Positions 8,001-14,319 of a stretch of 27,313 bases of DNA are shown here, one piece after another (within the stretch, counting starts at the first letter, position 1; each line of letters opens with the position of its first letter). A program made the position numbers and the translations under genes. Source of the DNA: JAJZSS01 sp964463505. Lineage in GTDB: Bacteria > Chloroflexota > Anaerolineae > Anaerolineales > UBA4823. The stretch is taken from NCBI GenBank assembly GCA_964463505.1, contig CAYXDC010000040.1, positions 1 to 27,313 on the forward strand, in the 5' to 3' direction. The notes under the pieces were generated by a model that had not been told where the DNA came from, did no database searches, and was given only the letters and a program-made list of their open reading frames with translations.

Positions 8001-11000
8001 TTACTTACCTGACTTCTGTACCCACCTCCCCGGTCGAAAATCAATGGCACCCTGACGACACGTTGCTGGTGCCGCTCTTCGGCGCGGACCAGCGCCAGTT
8101 GTTGGGTTTGGTCAGCGTTGACGCCCCACGCGATCATCTTCGCCCGGACAGGACCGCCATTGATGCTCTGGAGATCTTTGCCAGCCAGGCTGCGCTGGCG
8201 ATTGAAACCCGCCAGAAGTTGGATAGCATGGCGAGCCGCCTGGAGGCTGCAGAACGGCGAGCCGGCCAGGTGCAGGATGCCGCCCAGGAAGCTGATCGCC
8301 AGTTACCCATGCTGCTCCAAAAGGATGTGGAGCAAACACTGGTGATGCAGCAGCTTAACCACCAGGGTGTGCACATGCAGGCAGGTTTGGCTGCCATGCA
8401 AGCTGCCAGCTGCCAGATCACCAAACGCGCCGCTCTGGAAGCGGCTGGACAGGAATTACTATCACGCTTGTGTTTCACGGCCGTGCTCATGGCTGAATAC
8501 CAGGCTGGTGGATTGCAATTGATTGGTGCGTTAGGCGAATTTCCTGCAGACGTCAATCCGGCAGCACTGCTTGGGCAACGCAACCCGCTATTAGAGACTG
8601 TGCTGTCCAGGCAGGTCCTGCTTGTGCCGGACGTGGTGAAAACCGTTGAATGGCAAAATACACCTTTGCTAAATGCCCTGGAAGCCCAGTCCTTTATTTG
8701 TCTGCCGGTTCTTTATGAGGATCAGCCTCTGGCAGGGATTCTCGCTATCAGCCCGCAACCGCACCCGGAATTCTTGCCGGAGGATTATGAATTGTTTTTC
8801 CGCCTGGGGCAACAATTGGGTGTATTTTTCCACCAGATTGATGAGCACCAGGAAATCAACCAACGCTTGCGCGAATTCGGTATGCTCCTGGATTTCAGCC
8901 GCCGCCTGGTTGGTCTGGAGTCAGAAGGAGTGCTGGAGATGCTGCTTGAGAGCGCTTTTGCTGTAGCCCCGCAGGCTCAGGCGGGATGGGTGGCAGCCTG
9001 GGATTCTAGGCAAGCTTATCTGGTTCCCCAGGTTATGCGGGGCTTCGTAGATGCACAATCCTTGCGGAAAATGCGCATTTTCTCTGGTGAAGGGTTGCTG
9101 GGGCAGGTCTTTGACAGTCGCCAGGCAGTTCGTTTGGCAGAGGTGGATTTCGCACAGCACTACTCATTCCAACCAGATAACTTGCTGCGCTACCGAGATG
9201 CCACTGGCGGCAAGCCCCCCATTTCCAGCCTGGCGATCCCCATCTCCGCCAGCCCACAGTCCGAGCCCTTGGGGATCCTCGTGCTGGACCATTACGAGCT
9301 TCCTCAGGCATTTAGCGCTGATGACCAGGCTTTGATAAACACCTTGGTGCAGCAGGCTGCCCTGACCCTGGAAAATATTCGCCTGCTTGCCGAGACACGC
9401 AGCCTGACCGAGGACCTGGAACAACGCGTGGCCTTACGCACTACTGAACTGGCAGCCGAACACCAGCGCACCGAGACGCTCCTGCGCATTATCACGGAAT
9501 TATCTGCCAGCCTGGATATCGACCAGGTATTGCAGCGCACTCTAAACGTGCTAAACGAGTTTATCGGCGCTCAAAAAGTGAACATCCTGCTGTCTCAGCC
9601 AGGCCAGGCAGAACTAAAGCTGCTGGCAAGTCAGGGTAGCGCCAGCTCCGTTGCAGCCCAACCTGCTCAAGAACAGGAATTGGCGCAGCAAGTATTAAAA
9701 CGCCGCGCTTTCCAGCGTATGGATGATTTCCTGCCAGATACTGAACCTGTGGCTGCAGGTGCTTTGCGCAGCGTCCTGGCAGTCCCCTTGATGGTTGGAG
9801 CAGAGATCCTGGGCGTGCTGCAATTATTCAGTCAAGAGGCGCGGCATTTCACCGCCGGTCACGTGGAGCTGGTGCAGGCTGCTGCGAACCAGATCGCCGT
9901 AGCACTCAACAATGCCGAGCTTTACAGTCTGATCCGCGATCAAGCTGAGGATCTGGGGGGCATGTTGCGCAGCCAGCAAATTGAGACCAGCCGCTCGCGC
10001 GCGATTTTGGAGGCGGTTGCCGATGGTGTCCTGGTAACTGACAGCCAGATGAAAATTACTTTATTCAATGCCTCAGCCGAAAAAATTCTGGGCCTGCCGC
10101 GCGCACAGGTGCTGGGGAAATCCCTGGAGCATTTCTCGGGTTTGTTTGGGTTGGCCGCTCGGGATTGGTTTAGCACCATTCAAAGCTGGTCGCACACCCC
10201 GGCTGTTTCACAATCTGGCGAAACCTACTCTGAGCAGCTTGAGCTTGAAAACGGGCATGTAGTGGAAGTCCGCCTGGCGCCGGTAAGCCTGCGCAATGAT
10301 TTCTTGGGTACTGTATCCATATTTCAGGATATTACTCAGCAGGTTGAAGTAGACCGCTTGAAATCCGAGTTCGTCGCCACCGTTAGCCATGAATTACGCA
10401 CGCCGATGACCTCCATTAAGGGATATGTAGAGATCATGCTGATGGGGGCAGCCGGCAGCTTGAGCGATCAACAAACTCATTTCTTGGAGGTCGTGCGTGA
10501 AAATGCCGACCGCCTGACCATTCTGGTTAACGATCTGCTGGATATCTCTAAGATAGAATCCGGTCGGGTTGAGTTGTTACCCCAGCCGTTAGATATGGAT
10601 GAGCTGGTCAGTGAAGCGCTATTAATCGTCGAGCAGCGCGCCGCCGAAGATGGCAAATCCATCCACCTGAAAAAGGATATCCCATTAAATCTACCTCGTG
10701 CCTGGGGGGATATAGAACGCGTGCGCCAGGTGCTCGAAAATTTATTGGACAACGCCTACCAGTACAATACCCAGGGTGGGAGCATTGAAGTACACGCCTG
10801 TGCTCAAGGCGATGAAATACAGGTAGATGTGAGAGACAGCGGGCTGGGTATCCCACCTGAAGAACATGAGCGCATTTTTGAACGATTTTATCGTGGAGAA
10901 AACCCCCTGATTTTGGGCGTGTCTGGCACGGGGCTGGGTCTATCCATCGTGCAGAGCCTGGTGCACATGCAAGGAGGGCGCATCTGGTTGGAAAGCCAGG

Positions 11001-11101
11001 GTATCCCTGGCCAGGGCAGCACCTTTTCCTTTACGCTGCCATTGTATAACGGGCAAGAAAATACAGTTAATGAAGGTAGCTCATTATGGCAAAAATCCTG
11101 A
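5087..11101 (+). CDS. Giant membrane-anchored hybrid sensor histidine kinase with about eight GAF domains
   Basis: The protein has 2004 residues. One transmembrane helix (about 7-31) is followed by a PAS-like segment (60-150). I count eight GAF-like units at roughly 167-325, 338-500, 512-675, 687-855, 870-1040, 1099-1250, 1262-1435 and 1465-1620. Several end with the typical hydrophobic helix (LAAQAIKNAHVYE, QAALAIETRQKL). A coiled-coil-like stretch at 1040-1090 splits the array, and a canonical PAS follows at about 1637-1750. The HisKA H-box is VATVSHELRTPM with His1768. The HATPase has an N box near Asn1885/Asn1889, G1 at D1917 (DSGLGIP) and G2 at G1947 (GTGLGLS), so the kinase core looks active. 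GAF ligands cannot be predicted. No strong ribosome-binding site precedes the ATG. Its last 16 nt overlap the next receiver gene, implying translational coupling. Confidence 0.9.
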   Translation: MLESSIFTLGIWLLALGVIILALVAGLLWIAHRQPHSKQTVAQPERMSVDSSLQAAGSAVGSNEAVFIVGSGGKILSLNDTTRQWFQAWDELPKLEHLAQRAYPAQVFLGLCATAGQAQFTLDGHLLLGVSYPIPQDGGQSVLVSLRQAHELLLDGVESATDQRHLLAEFARKINANLELQSTLFAILEAVEQLIPTDIAELSLWDEKAQRLIPYRLLGMPGVDRRLEKAPFSNQMVNGFSNRLVMHRQPLLISDLQANQEIPTVPVGERINFRSFLGVPLLSGQKLVGTLEFIALQANSFQSGHLELLSLLSGLAAQAIKNAHVYEAEHSKAADLTGLTDLAQALQDGSDPETLFSRLTAAIYSLMDVEILGFLLYDETRRLFYGQNPFIGLPPNVVDWRKTSILPGSDAERLLFSAEFIHSEQPSQDPRLEALGLQSVAQAAGIRQTILAPLTSAGRVVGYLQVANPRSKAAFDDADIRRLVQITVQVSPIIDNAFLVHESRRRAQRAETLRRIASLTGSAATLDEMLKYSLLDLARLLQADVGVILLFDAERGELRPHWASLYGIGQDQLPQLSQLAAENSESPQTVTSSRRSLLSGDLAQESLHPFYTVLVNDLDLHSAIVVPLITRERGIGELIIASRQTDFYDHSDERSVLTAAGQLAAAIEQTTLYSQTDQNLRQRVDQLTALTRISRELNSTLDLSYLLQRVYDEALRTTSADCGTILLFELASEEQQAEPRLLLHLGDRPAAEWGEQEKWVLHHNESLLVEDYDQPEGPNLPLELTTYKHLAPPHAGVRSSLLVPIAYQGQVAGLIWLHAYATHAFDSSARQISEALAIQAAIALGNAHRYEELFRRSELLNRRVEAFARLLETSRELRTGESLVDTLEAIAYAIQAATPFDMVLISVMDPGSGKLQRMSGAGIPLDMLSELRARQQSWEAIQDLLKPEFRLGSAYFIPYEQMPVLPVEVHSVTYLTSVPTSPVENQWHPDDTLLVPLFGADQRQLLGLVSVDAPRDHLRPDRTAIDALEIFASQAALAIETRQKLDSMASRLEAAERRAGQVQDAAQEADRQLPMLLQKDVEQTLVMQQLNHQGVHMQAGLAAMQAASCQITKRAALEAAGQELLSRLCFTAVLMAEYQAGGLQLIGALGEFPADVNPAALLGQRNPLLETVLSRQVLLVPDVVKTVEWQNTPLLNALEAQSFICLPVLYEDQPLAGILAISPQPHPEFLPEDYELFFRLGQQLGVFFHQIDEHQEINQRLREFGMLLDFSRRLVGLESEGVLEMLLESAFAVAPQAQAGWVAAWDSRQAYLVPQVMRGFVDAQSLRKMRIFSGEGLLGQVFDSRQAVRLAEVDFAQHYSFQPDNLLRYRDATGGKPPISSLAIPISASPQSEPLGILVLDHYELPQAFSADDQALINTLVQQAALTLENIRLLAETRSLTEDLEQRVALRTTELAAEHQRTETLLRIITELSASLDIDQVLQRTLNVLNEFIGAQKVNILLSQPGQAELKLLASQGSASSVAAQPAQEQELAQQVLKRRAFQRMDDFLPDTEPVAAGALRSVLAVPLMVGAEILGVLQLFSQEARHFTAGHVELVQAAANQIAVALNNAELYSLIRDQAEDLGGMLRSQQIETSRSRAILEAVADGVLVTDSQMKITLFNASAEKILGLPRAQVLGKSLEHFSGLFGLAARDWFSTIQSWSHTPAVSQSGETYSEQLELENGHVVEVRLAPVSLRNDFLGTVSIFQDITQQVEVDRLKSEFVATVSHELRTPMTSIKGYVEIMLMGAAGSLSDQQTHFLEVVRENADRLTILVNDLLDISKIESGRVELLPQPLDMDELVSEALLIVEQRAAEDGKSIHLKKDIPLNLPRAWGDIERVRQVLENLLDNAYQYNTQGGSIEVHACAQGDEIQVDVRDSGLGIPPEEHERIFERFYRGENPLILGVSGTGLGLSIVQSLVHMQGGRIWLESQGIPGQGSTFSFTLPLYNGQENTVNEGSSLWQKS

Positions 11102-11460
11102 TCGCTGACGACGAGCGTGATATTCGTGACCTGGTAGCATTTGCTTTGCGTTTTGCGGGGTATGAAGTCCTTACGACCAGTAATGGCGAGGAAGCTGTAC
11201 GGGCAGTACTTGAAGAAGCGCCGGATCTGATCTTGCTGGATGTGCGCATGCCGCGCATGACAGGTTATGAAGCCTGCCGCCAGATCAAAGAGCAGCCGGG
11301 TACCCAGGATATTCCCATCGTCTTTCTTTCTGCGAAGGGTCAGGAGGCTGAAGTTAACGCCGGCTTGCAGCTCGGGGCTGTGGAATACATCGTCAAACCC
11401 TTCTCACCTGATGACCTGCTGACGCGGGTCAAAGCCATTCTGGGAAATCATCGCACATAA
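11086..11460 (+). CDS. Stand-alone receiver (CheY-like) response regulator
   Basis: The protein has 124 residues and consists only of a receiver domain: acidic pocket D8/D9, phospho-acceptor D52 (LILLDVRMPRMTG), the T/S position in IVFLSAKG, and Lys in EYIVKPFSP. There is no output domain, so it probably acts by protein-protein contact or as a phosphorelay intermediate. Its ATG lies inside the 3' end of the kinase gene, in another frame (16-nt overlap), with GAAGGTAG just upstream. The kinase at 5087-11101 is therefore its likely phosphodonor. The first receiver, at 4113-5000, may share that kinase. Confidence 0.93.
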   Translation: MAKILIADDERDIRDLVAFALRFAGYEVLTTSNGEEAVRAVLEEAPDLILLDVRMPRMTGYEACRQIKEQPGTQDIPIVFLSAKGQEAEVNAGLQLGAVEYIVKPFSPDDLLTRVKAILGNHRT

Positions 11461-11478
11461 CATGAGCAGCGTACACGC

Positions 11479-12267
11479 ATGAGCGCAGTTATCCTACAAG
11501 ATGAGATCGTCCATTACGAAGTCCTGGGTCGCGGCCGCCCGCTGGTCTTTTTGCATGGCTGGGTAGGCTCCTGGCGCTACTGGGTGCCGACCATGCAATC
11601 GGTCTCGGGGCTTTACCGCACTTATGCGTTGGACCTGTGGGGCTTCGGCGCTACCAGTAAAAATCCGGCTGGATATGGACTTGAGCAGCAGGCAAATCTG
11701 GTGCAGGCTTTCTTGCAGGAGATGGGGATGGATAAGATCGCCCTGGTAGGGCATGGTCTGGGCGCATTGGTGGGCTTAATGCTGGCTGCGCGCCTGCCTC
11801 GCCAGGTGGACCGCCTGATGGCGGTGGGCTTGCCGGAGGGACAGAGCGCGCTGAGCCCGCGCCTGTACACCTCGCTGCCCCAGGACCTGGCGGATTGGCT
11901 TTTGGGGCGCAGCCTGGATGGCGACGCGGCGCGTCTCGAGGCGCCAAAAACGGACCAATCTGCGATCCGGCGCTCCCTGGATGATCTTCAAGCATTTGAT
12001 CTGAAGCGCCTGATGGCGCAAATCACGACACCCTGCCTGATGATTTGGGGGCAAAATGACCTGGCTGTGCAGGCTTTCTCGCCTGAAAGAGTTGGCACTC
12101 TGCCGGAATCTATCCATCATATGACTTTTGAGGGTTCGGGACATTTCCCCATGCTGGACGAACCCAGTAAGTTCCAGCGTCTGCTGGTTGATTTTCTGGC
12201 GCTTGCTTCCGGCGCTAGCCCGCGCCAATTGCAGCTCCGTGATGAGTGGAAGCGCAGGGTGCGCTGA
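11479..12267 (+). CDS. Alpha/beta hydrolase-fold pseudoenzyme (nucleophile Ser replaced by Gly)
   Basis: A 262-residue paralogue of the hydrolase at 1747-2571. It shares the opening (HYEVLGRGRPL, HGWVGSW, YRTYALDLWGFG) and the C-terminal GHFPMLDEP. The nucleophile elbow reads GHGLGA, so residue 93 is Gly (codon GGT at 11755-11757) where the paralogue has Ser (AGT at 2023-2025). Asp194 (GQNDLAV) and His222 are kept. Without the serine the usual acyl-enzyme chemistry is not possible, so a binding, sensing or regulatory role is likely, as in the plant strigolactone/karrikin receptors and RsbQ of this fold (those retain the serine). It follows the receiver gene by 18 nt and is the last gene of the signalling cluster. 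The start codon is ATG at 11479, preceded by a weak ribosome-binding site. Confidence 0.85.
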   Translation: MSAVILQDEIVHYEVLGRGRPLVFLHGWVGSWRYWVPTMQSVSGLYRTYALDLWGFGATSKNPAGYGLEQQANLVQAFLQEMGMDKIALVGHGLGALVGLMLAARLPRQVDRLMAVGLPEGQSALSPRLYTSLPQDLADWLLGRSLDGDAARLEAPKTDQSAIRRSLDDLQAFDLKRLMAQITTPCLMIWGQNDLAVQAFSPERVGTLPESIHHMTFEGSGHFPMLDEPSKFQRLLVDFLALASGASPRQLQLRDEWKRRVR

Positions 12268-12274
12268 CTCGCTG

Positions 12275-12289
12275 AAGCGCTGGGCGCTT
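12275..12289. repeat. Perfect inverted repeat at the thiamine promoter
   Basis: AAGCGC (12275-12280), a TGG spacer, and GCGCTT (12284-12289) form a perfect 6-bp dyad whose last two bases are the first two of the -35 hexamer. It could be a weak terminator stem for the upstream cluster (though no T run follows) or an operator. Chance is also possible. Confidence 0.35.
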
Positions 12290-12316
12290 GACATTCACTG
12301 ATCCACAGGATACAAT
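12288..12316 (+). promoter_or_regulatory. Sigma70-type promoter of the thiamine operon
   Basis: A perfect -35 TTGACA (12288-12293), a 17-nt spacer and TACAAT (12311-12316, one mismatch to consensus) are visible. The expected start is around 12323, directly ahead of the TPP riboswitch. Together they define a separate transcription unit from the signalling cluster, which ends at 12267. Confidence 0.88.
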
Positions 12317-12333
12317 CTTTCTAATAATTGACA

Positions 12334-12426
12334 TTGCACGGGGAGCCTGGTGATGCCAGGCTGAGAGGAGGGCCGCCAGCCCTCGACCCGCGAACCTGAT
12401 CCGGATAATGCCGGCGGAGGAATCGC
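12334..12426 (+). promoter_or_regulatory. TPP riboswitch (THI element)
   Basis: The conserved THI-box parts are all present in order. CGGGGAGCC is at 12339-12347. A perfect 6-bp P3 stem, GCCTGG/CCAGGC, spans 12345-12361 and runs into CTGAGAG. An extra hairpin, GAGGGC/GCCCTC, is at 12368-12384. The conserved CGAACCTGATCCGGATAATG follows, with the P5 stem CCGG/CCGG, and then GGCGGAGGAA. The aptamer binds thiamine pyrophosphate. The closing P1 stem is not convincing by eye. It sits between a consensus promoter and a thiamine pyrophosphokinase/transporter operon, which independently supports the call. Confidence 0.96.
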
Positions 12427-12455
12427 ACAAGTTTTGTTCTCAACCCTCCTCCGCC
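12413..12455 (+). promoter_or_regulatory. Antiterminator pairing of the TPP riboswitch
   Basis: GGCGGAGGA at 12413-12421, the 3' conserved part of the aptamer, is the exact reverse complement of TCCTCCGCC at 12447-12455 (9 bp, mostly G-C). The second segment shares three bases with the 5' arm of the terminator (12442-12449) and covers its loop. Without TPP this pairing would block terminator formation. With TPP bound, the first segment is held in the aptamer and the terminator can fold. Confidence 0.85.
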
Positions 12456-12474
12456 CACTGGAGGGTTTTTATTT
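12442..12474 (+). terminator. Riboswitch-controlled intrinsic terminator that also holds the SD sequence
   Basis: AACCCTCC (12442-12449) pairs with GGAGGGTT (12460-12467) in a perfect 8-bp stem with a 10-nt loop, and the T-rich run TTTTTATTT (12466-12474) follows. The GGAGGG of the 3' arm lies 7 nt before the TTG start of the kinase gene and is its obvious Shine-Dalgarno sequence. The same hairpin can therefore terminate transcription or hide the ribosome-binding site. Confidence 0.88.
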
Positions 12475-13162
12475 GCGAGCTGTGATCATAGCCAGCGGCT
12501 GGCTGAACGAGCCGGAACATGCTAAAAATATGATTTCCCAAGCGGATCTGCTGATTGCTGCCGATGGTGGTGCAGAGCACTTCCGGGCGCTTGACCTGTG
12601 GCCTCATATCCTGGTTGGTGACCTGGATTCAATAACCGCGCCGACATTGGCCGCTCTTGAAACTGCCGGGGTTGAAATCCAGCGTTACGATCCCCGCAAA
12701 GATTACACCGATCTGGAATTAGCCCTGCGCCTGGCGCAGGAACGCGGCGCCGCCGAGGTTCTGGTGTTTGGGGCTGTTGGTTCACGCTGGGACCAAACCC
12801 TCGCCAGCCTTTTGCTGCCAGCCGCAGACGATCTGCGCGGTATGGATGTGCGCCTGGTCGATGGCTACCAGGAGCTGCGTTTACTGCACGGCGGCGAGCG
12901 GCTGGAGCTGCAAGGCCAGCCGGGTGATACGGTCTCGCTCATTCCCTTGAGCGCAGCCGCGCTTGGGATTACCACCCACGGGTTGGAATACCCTCTGACG
13001 GATGAAGGTTTACACTTAGGGTCCACGCGGGGAGTCAGCAATGTTCTGCTCGAAGCGCTAGCCACAATCGGCTTGCGTCAGGGGCTTTTGCTCTGCGTAA
13101 TCCAGCATGAGAGTTCTGTCCCGTCATCTGACACAGGCGCTGATGCGCAAATTTCCTCATGA
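12473..13162 (+). CDS. thiN: Thiamine pyrophosphokinase
   Basis: The protein has 229 residues, near the family norm of about 210-220. It transfers pyrophosphate from ATP to thiamine to make TPP. Recognisable motifs are IAADGGAEHFRALDLWPH, VGDLDSI, the DYTDLELAL segment and GAVGSRWDQTLAS. The last corresponds to the usual GG-R-x-D-H-x-x-A-N motif, with the His as Gln and the Asn as Ser. The start is the TTG at 12473: it gives the usual N-terminus MRAVIIAS and has GGAGGG 7 nt upstream. An earlier in-frame TTG at 12434 would lie inside the terminator. The gene is first in a riboswitch-controlled operon with a thiamine transporter, which fits feedback by its own product. Confidence 0.93.
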   Translation: MRAVIIASGWLNEPEHAKNMISQADLLIAADGGAEHFRALDLWPHILVGDLDSITAPTLAALETAGVEIQRYDPRKDYTDLELALRLAQERGAAEVLVFGAVGSRWDQTLASLLLPAADDLRGMDVRLVDGYQELRLLHGGERLELQGQPGDTVSLIPLSAAALGITTHGLEYPLTDEGLHLGSTRGVSNVLLEALATIGLRQGLLLCVIQHESSVPSSDTGADAQISS

Positions 13163-13224
13163 TCCGGTTTCCAGGTTCAGAGAACTGTTTTTTGACGGTG
13201 CTGTACCAACCAAGGAGTTCTAAG

Positions 13225-14319
13225 ATGTTCCAGTTAAAAAATATTTACATTTCTATTTTTGCTTTGCTGGCGGTTGTCGTGCTGGCAGGCTGCCAACCCA
13301 CCCAGGGTACCACGCCAGCTCCCAGCGCTGCCACCGCGCCAGCCTCAGCCAGCCCGCAAGAGCTGCGTGTGATGACCCATGATTCATTTGCCGTTTCAGA
13401 AGAGGTTGTAGCAGCCTTTGAAAGCGAGTACAACGCCCAGGTTCAATTTATCAAAGGCGGCGATACCGGTGTGGCGCTCAATAAACTGATCCTCTCCAAA
13501 GATCATCCCCTGGCGGATGTTTTTTACGGGGTAGATAATACTTACCTGAGCCGCGCCCTGGATGAAGGCATCTTTGAACCGTATGCCTCGCCCCTGCTGG
13601 CAGAGATCCCCGCGGAATTTCAGCTCGATCCTGCCCAGGGTGCTCTGCCGGTGGATTACGGTGATGTGTGCGTGAACTATGATAAGGCATACTTCAGTGA
13701 GCGTAATCTGGAGCCCCCACAAAACCTGGATGATTTTCTGGATCCCCAGTACCGCGGCCTGCTGGTGGTGGAAAACCCGGCCACGTCTTCACCCGGCCTG
13801 GCTTTTCTGCTGGCGACGATTGGGCGCTACGGGGAAGATGGCTATCTGGATTACTGGCGCAGCCTGGTTGCCAATGATGTGCTGGTAGTGAACGACTGGG
13901 AAACCGCCTATAACACCGAATTTTCATACTGGGGTGGGACGCGCCCGCTGGTGGTTTCCTACAGCTCCAGCCCGTCCTTCGAGCTGATCTTCGCCGAGCA
14001 GCCGCTGGATGAGCCGCCAACAGCTTCAGTCGTTGGCCCTCAAAGTTGTTTTCGCCAGATCGAATTTGTTGGTATTTTGAAAGGCACTGAAAAGCGCCAG
14101 CTGGCGGAAGCCTGGGTGGATTTCATGCTTTCGCCAGTCTTCCAGGAGGATATGCCCCTGCAAATGGCAGTCTTCCCGGTCAACCCGCAGGCAAAGCTGG
14201 ATGAGGCTTTCGCAAAGTTCCTGCAAAACCCCGAGCAGCCCGCCACGATTGACCCTGCCTTGATCGCCAGCCAGCGCGAGCAGTGGATCCAGACCTGGAC
14301 GGAGGCCGTGCTGCGTTGA
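13225..14319 (+). CDS. thiB: Thiamine ABC transporter substrate-binding lipoprotein (ThiB-like)
   Basis: The protein has 364 residues. A lipoprotein signal peptide with lipobox LAGC gives lipidated Cys23, then an Ala/Pro/Ser/Thr-rich linker leads to the periplasmic-type binding fold. The ThiB pattern is clear: MTHDSFAVSEEVVAAFE near the start, GGDTGVALNKLILSK, then ADVFYGVDNTYLSRALDEG. It captures thiamine (possibly its phosphates) at the outer face of the membrane. The start is ATG at 13225 with AAGGAG upstream; an in-frame ATG at 13159 overlapping the kinase stop would bury the signal peptide. It lies 62 nt after the kinase and its stop overlaps the permease start by 4 nt. Confidence 0.92.
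   Translation: MFQLKNIYISIFALLAVVVLAGCQPTQGTTPAPSAATAPASASPQELRVMTHDSFAVSEEVVAAFESEYNAQVQFIKGGDTGVALNKLILSKDHPLADVFYGVDNTYLSRALDEGIFEPYASPLLAEIPAEFQLDPAQGALPVDYGDVCVNYDKAYFSERNLEPPQNLDDFLDPQYRGLLVVENPATSSPGLAFLLATIGRYGEDGYLDYWRSLVANDVLVVNDWETAYNTEFSYWGGTRPLVVSYSSSPSFELIFAEQPLDEPPTASVVGPQSCFRQIEFVGILKGTEKRQLAEAWVDFMLSPVFQEDMPLQMAVFPVNPQAKLDEAFAKFLQNPEQPATIDPALIASQREQWIQTWTEAVLR

Noticed and set aside
12434..12472. Upstream TTG start for thiamine pyrophosphokinase
   Set aside because: It lies in the terminator/antiterminator region of the riboswitch and has no ribosome-binding site; the TTG at 12473 fits both the family N-terminus and the GGAGGG spacing.
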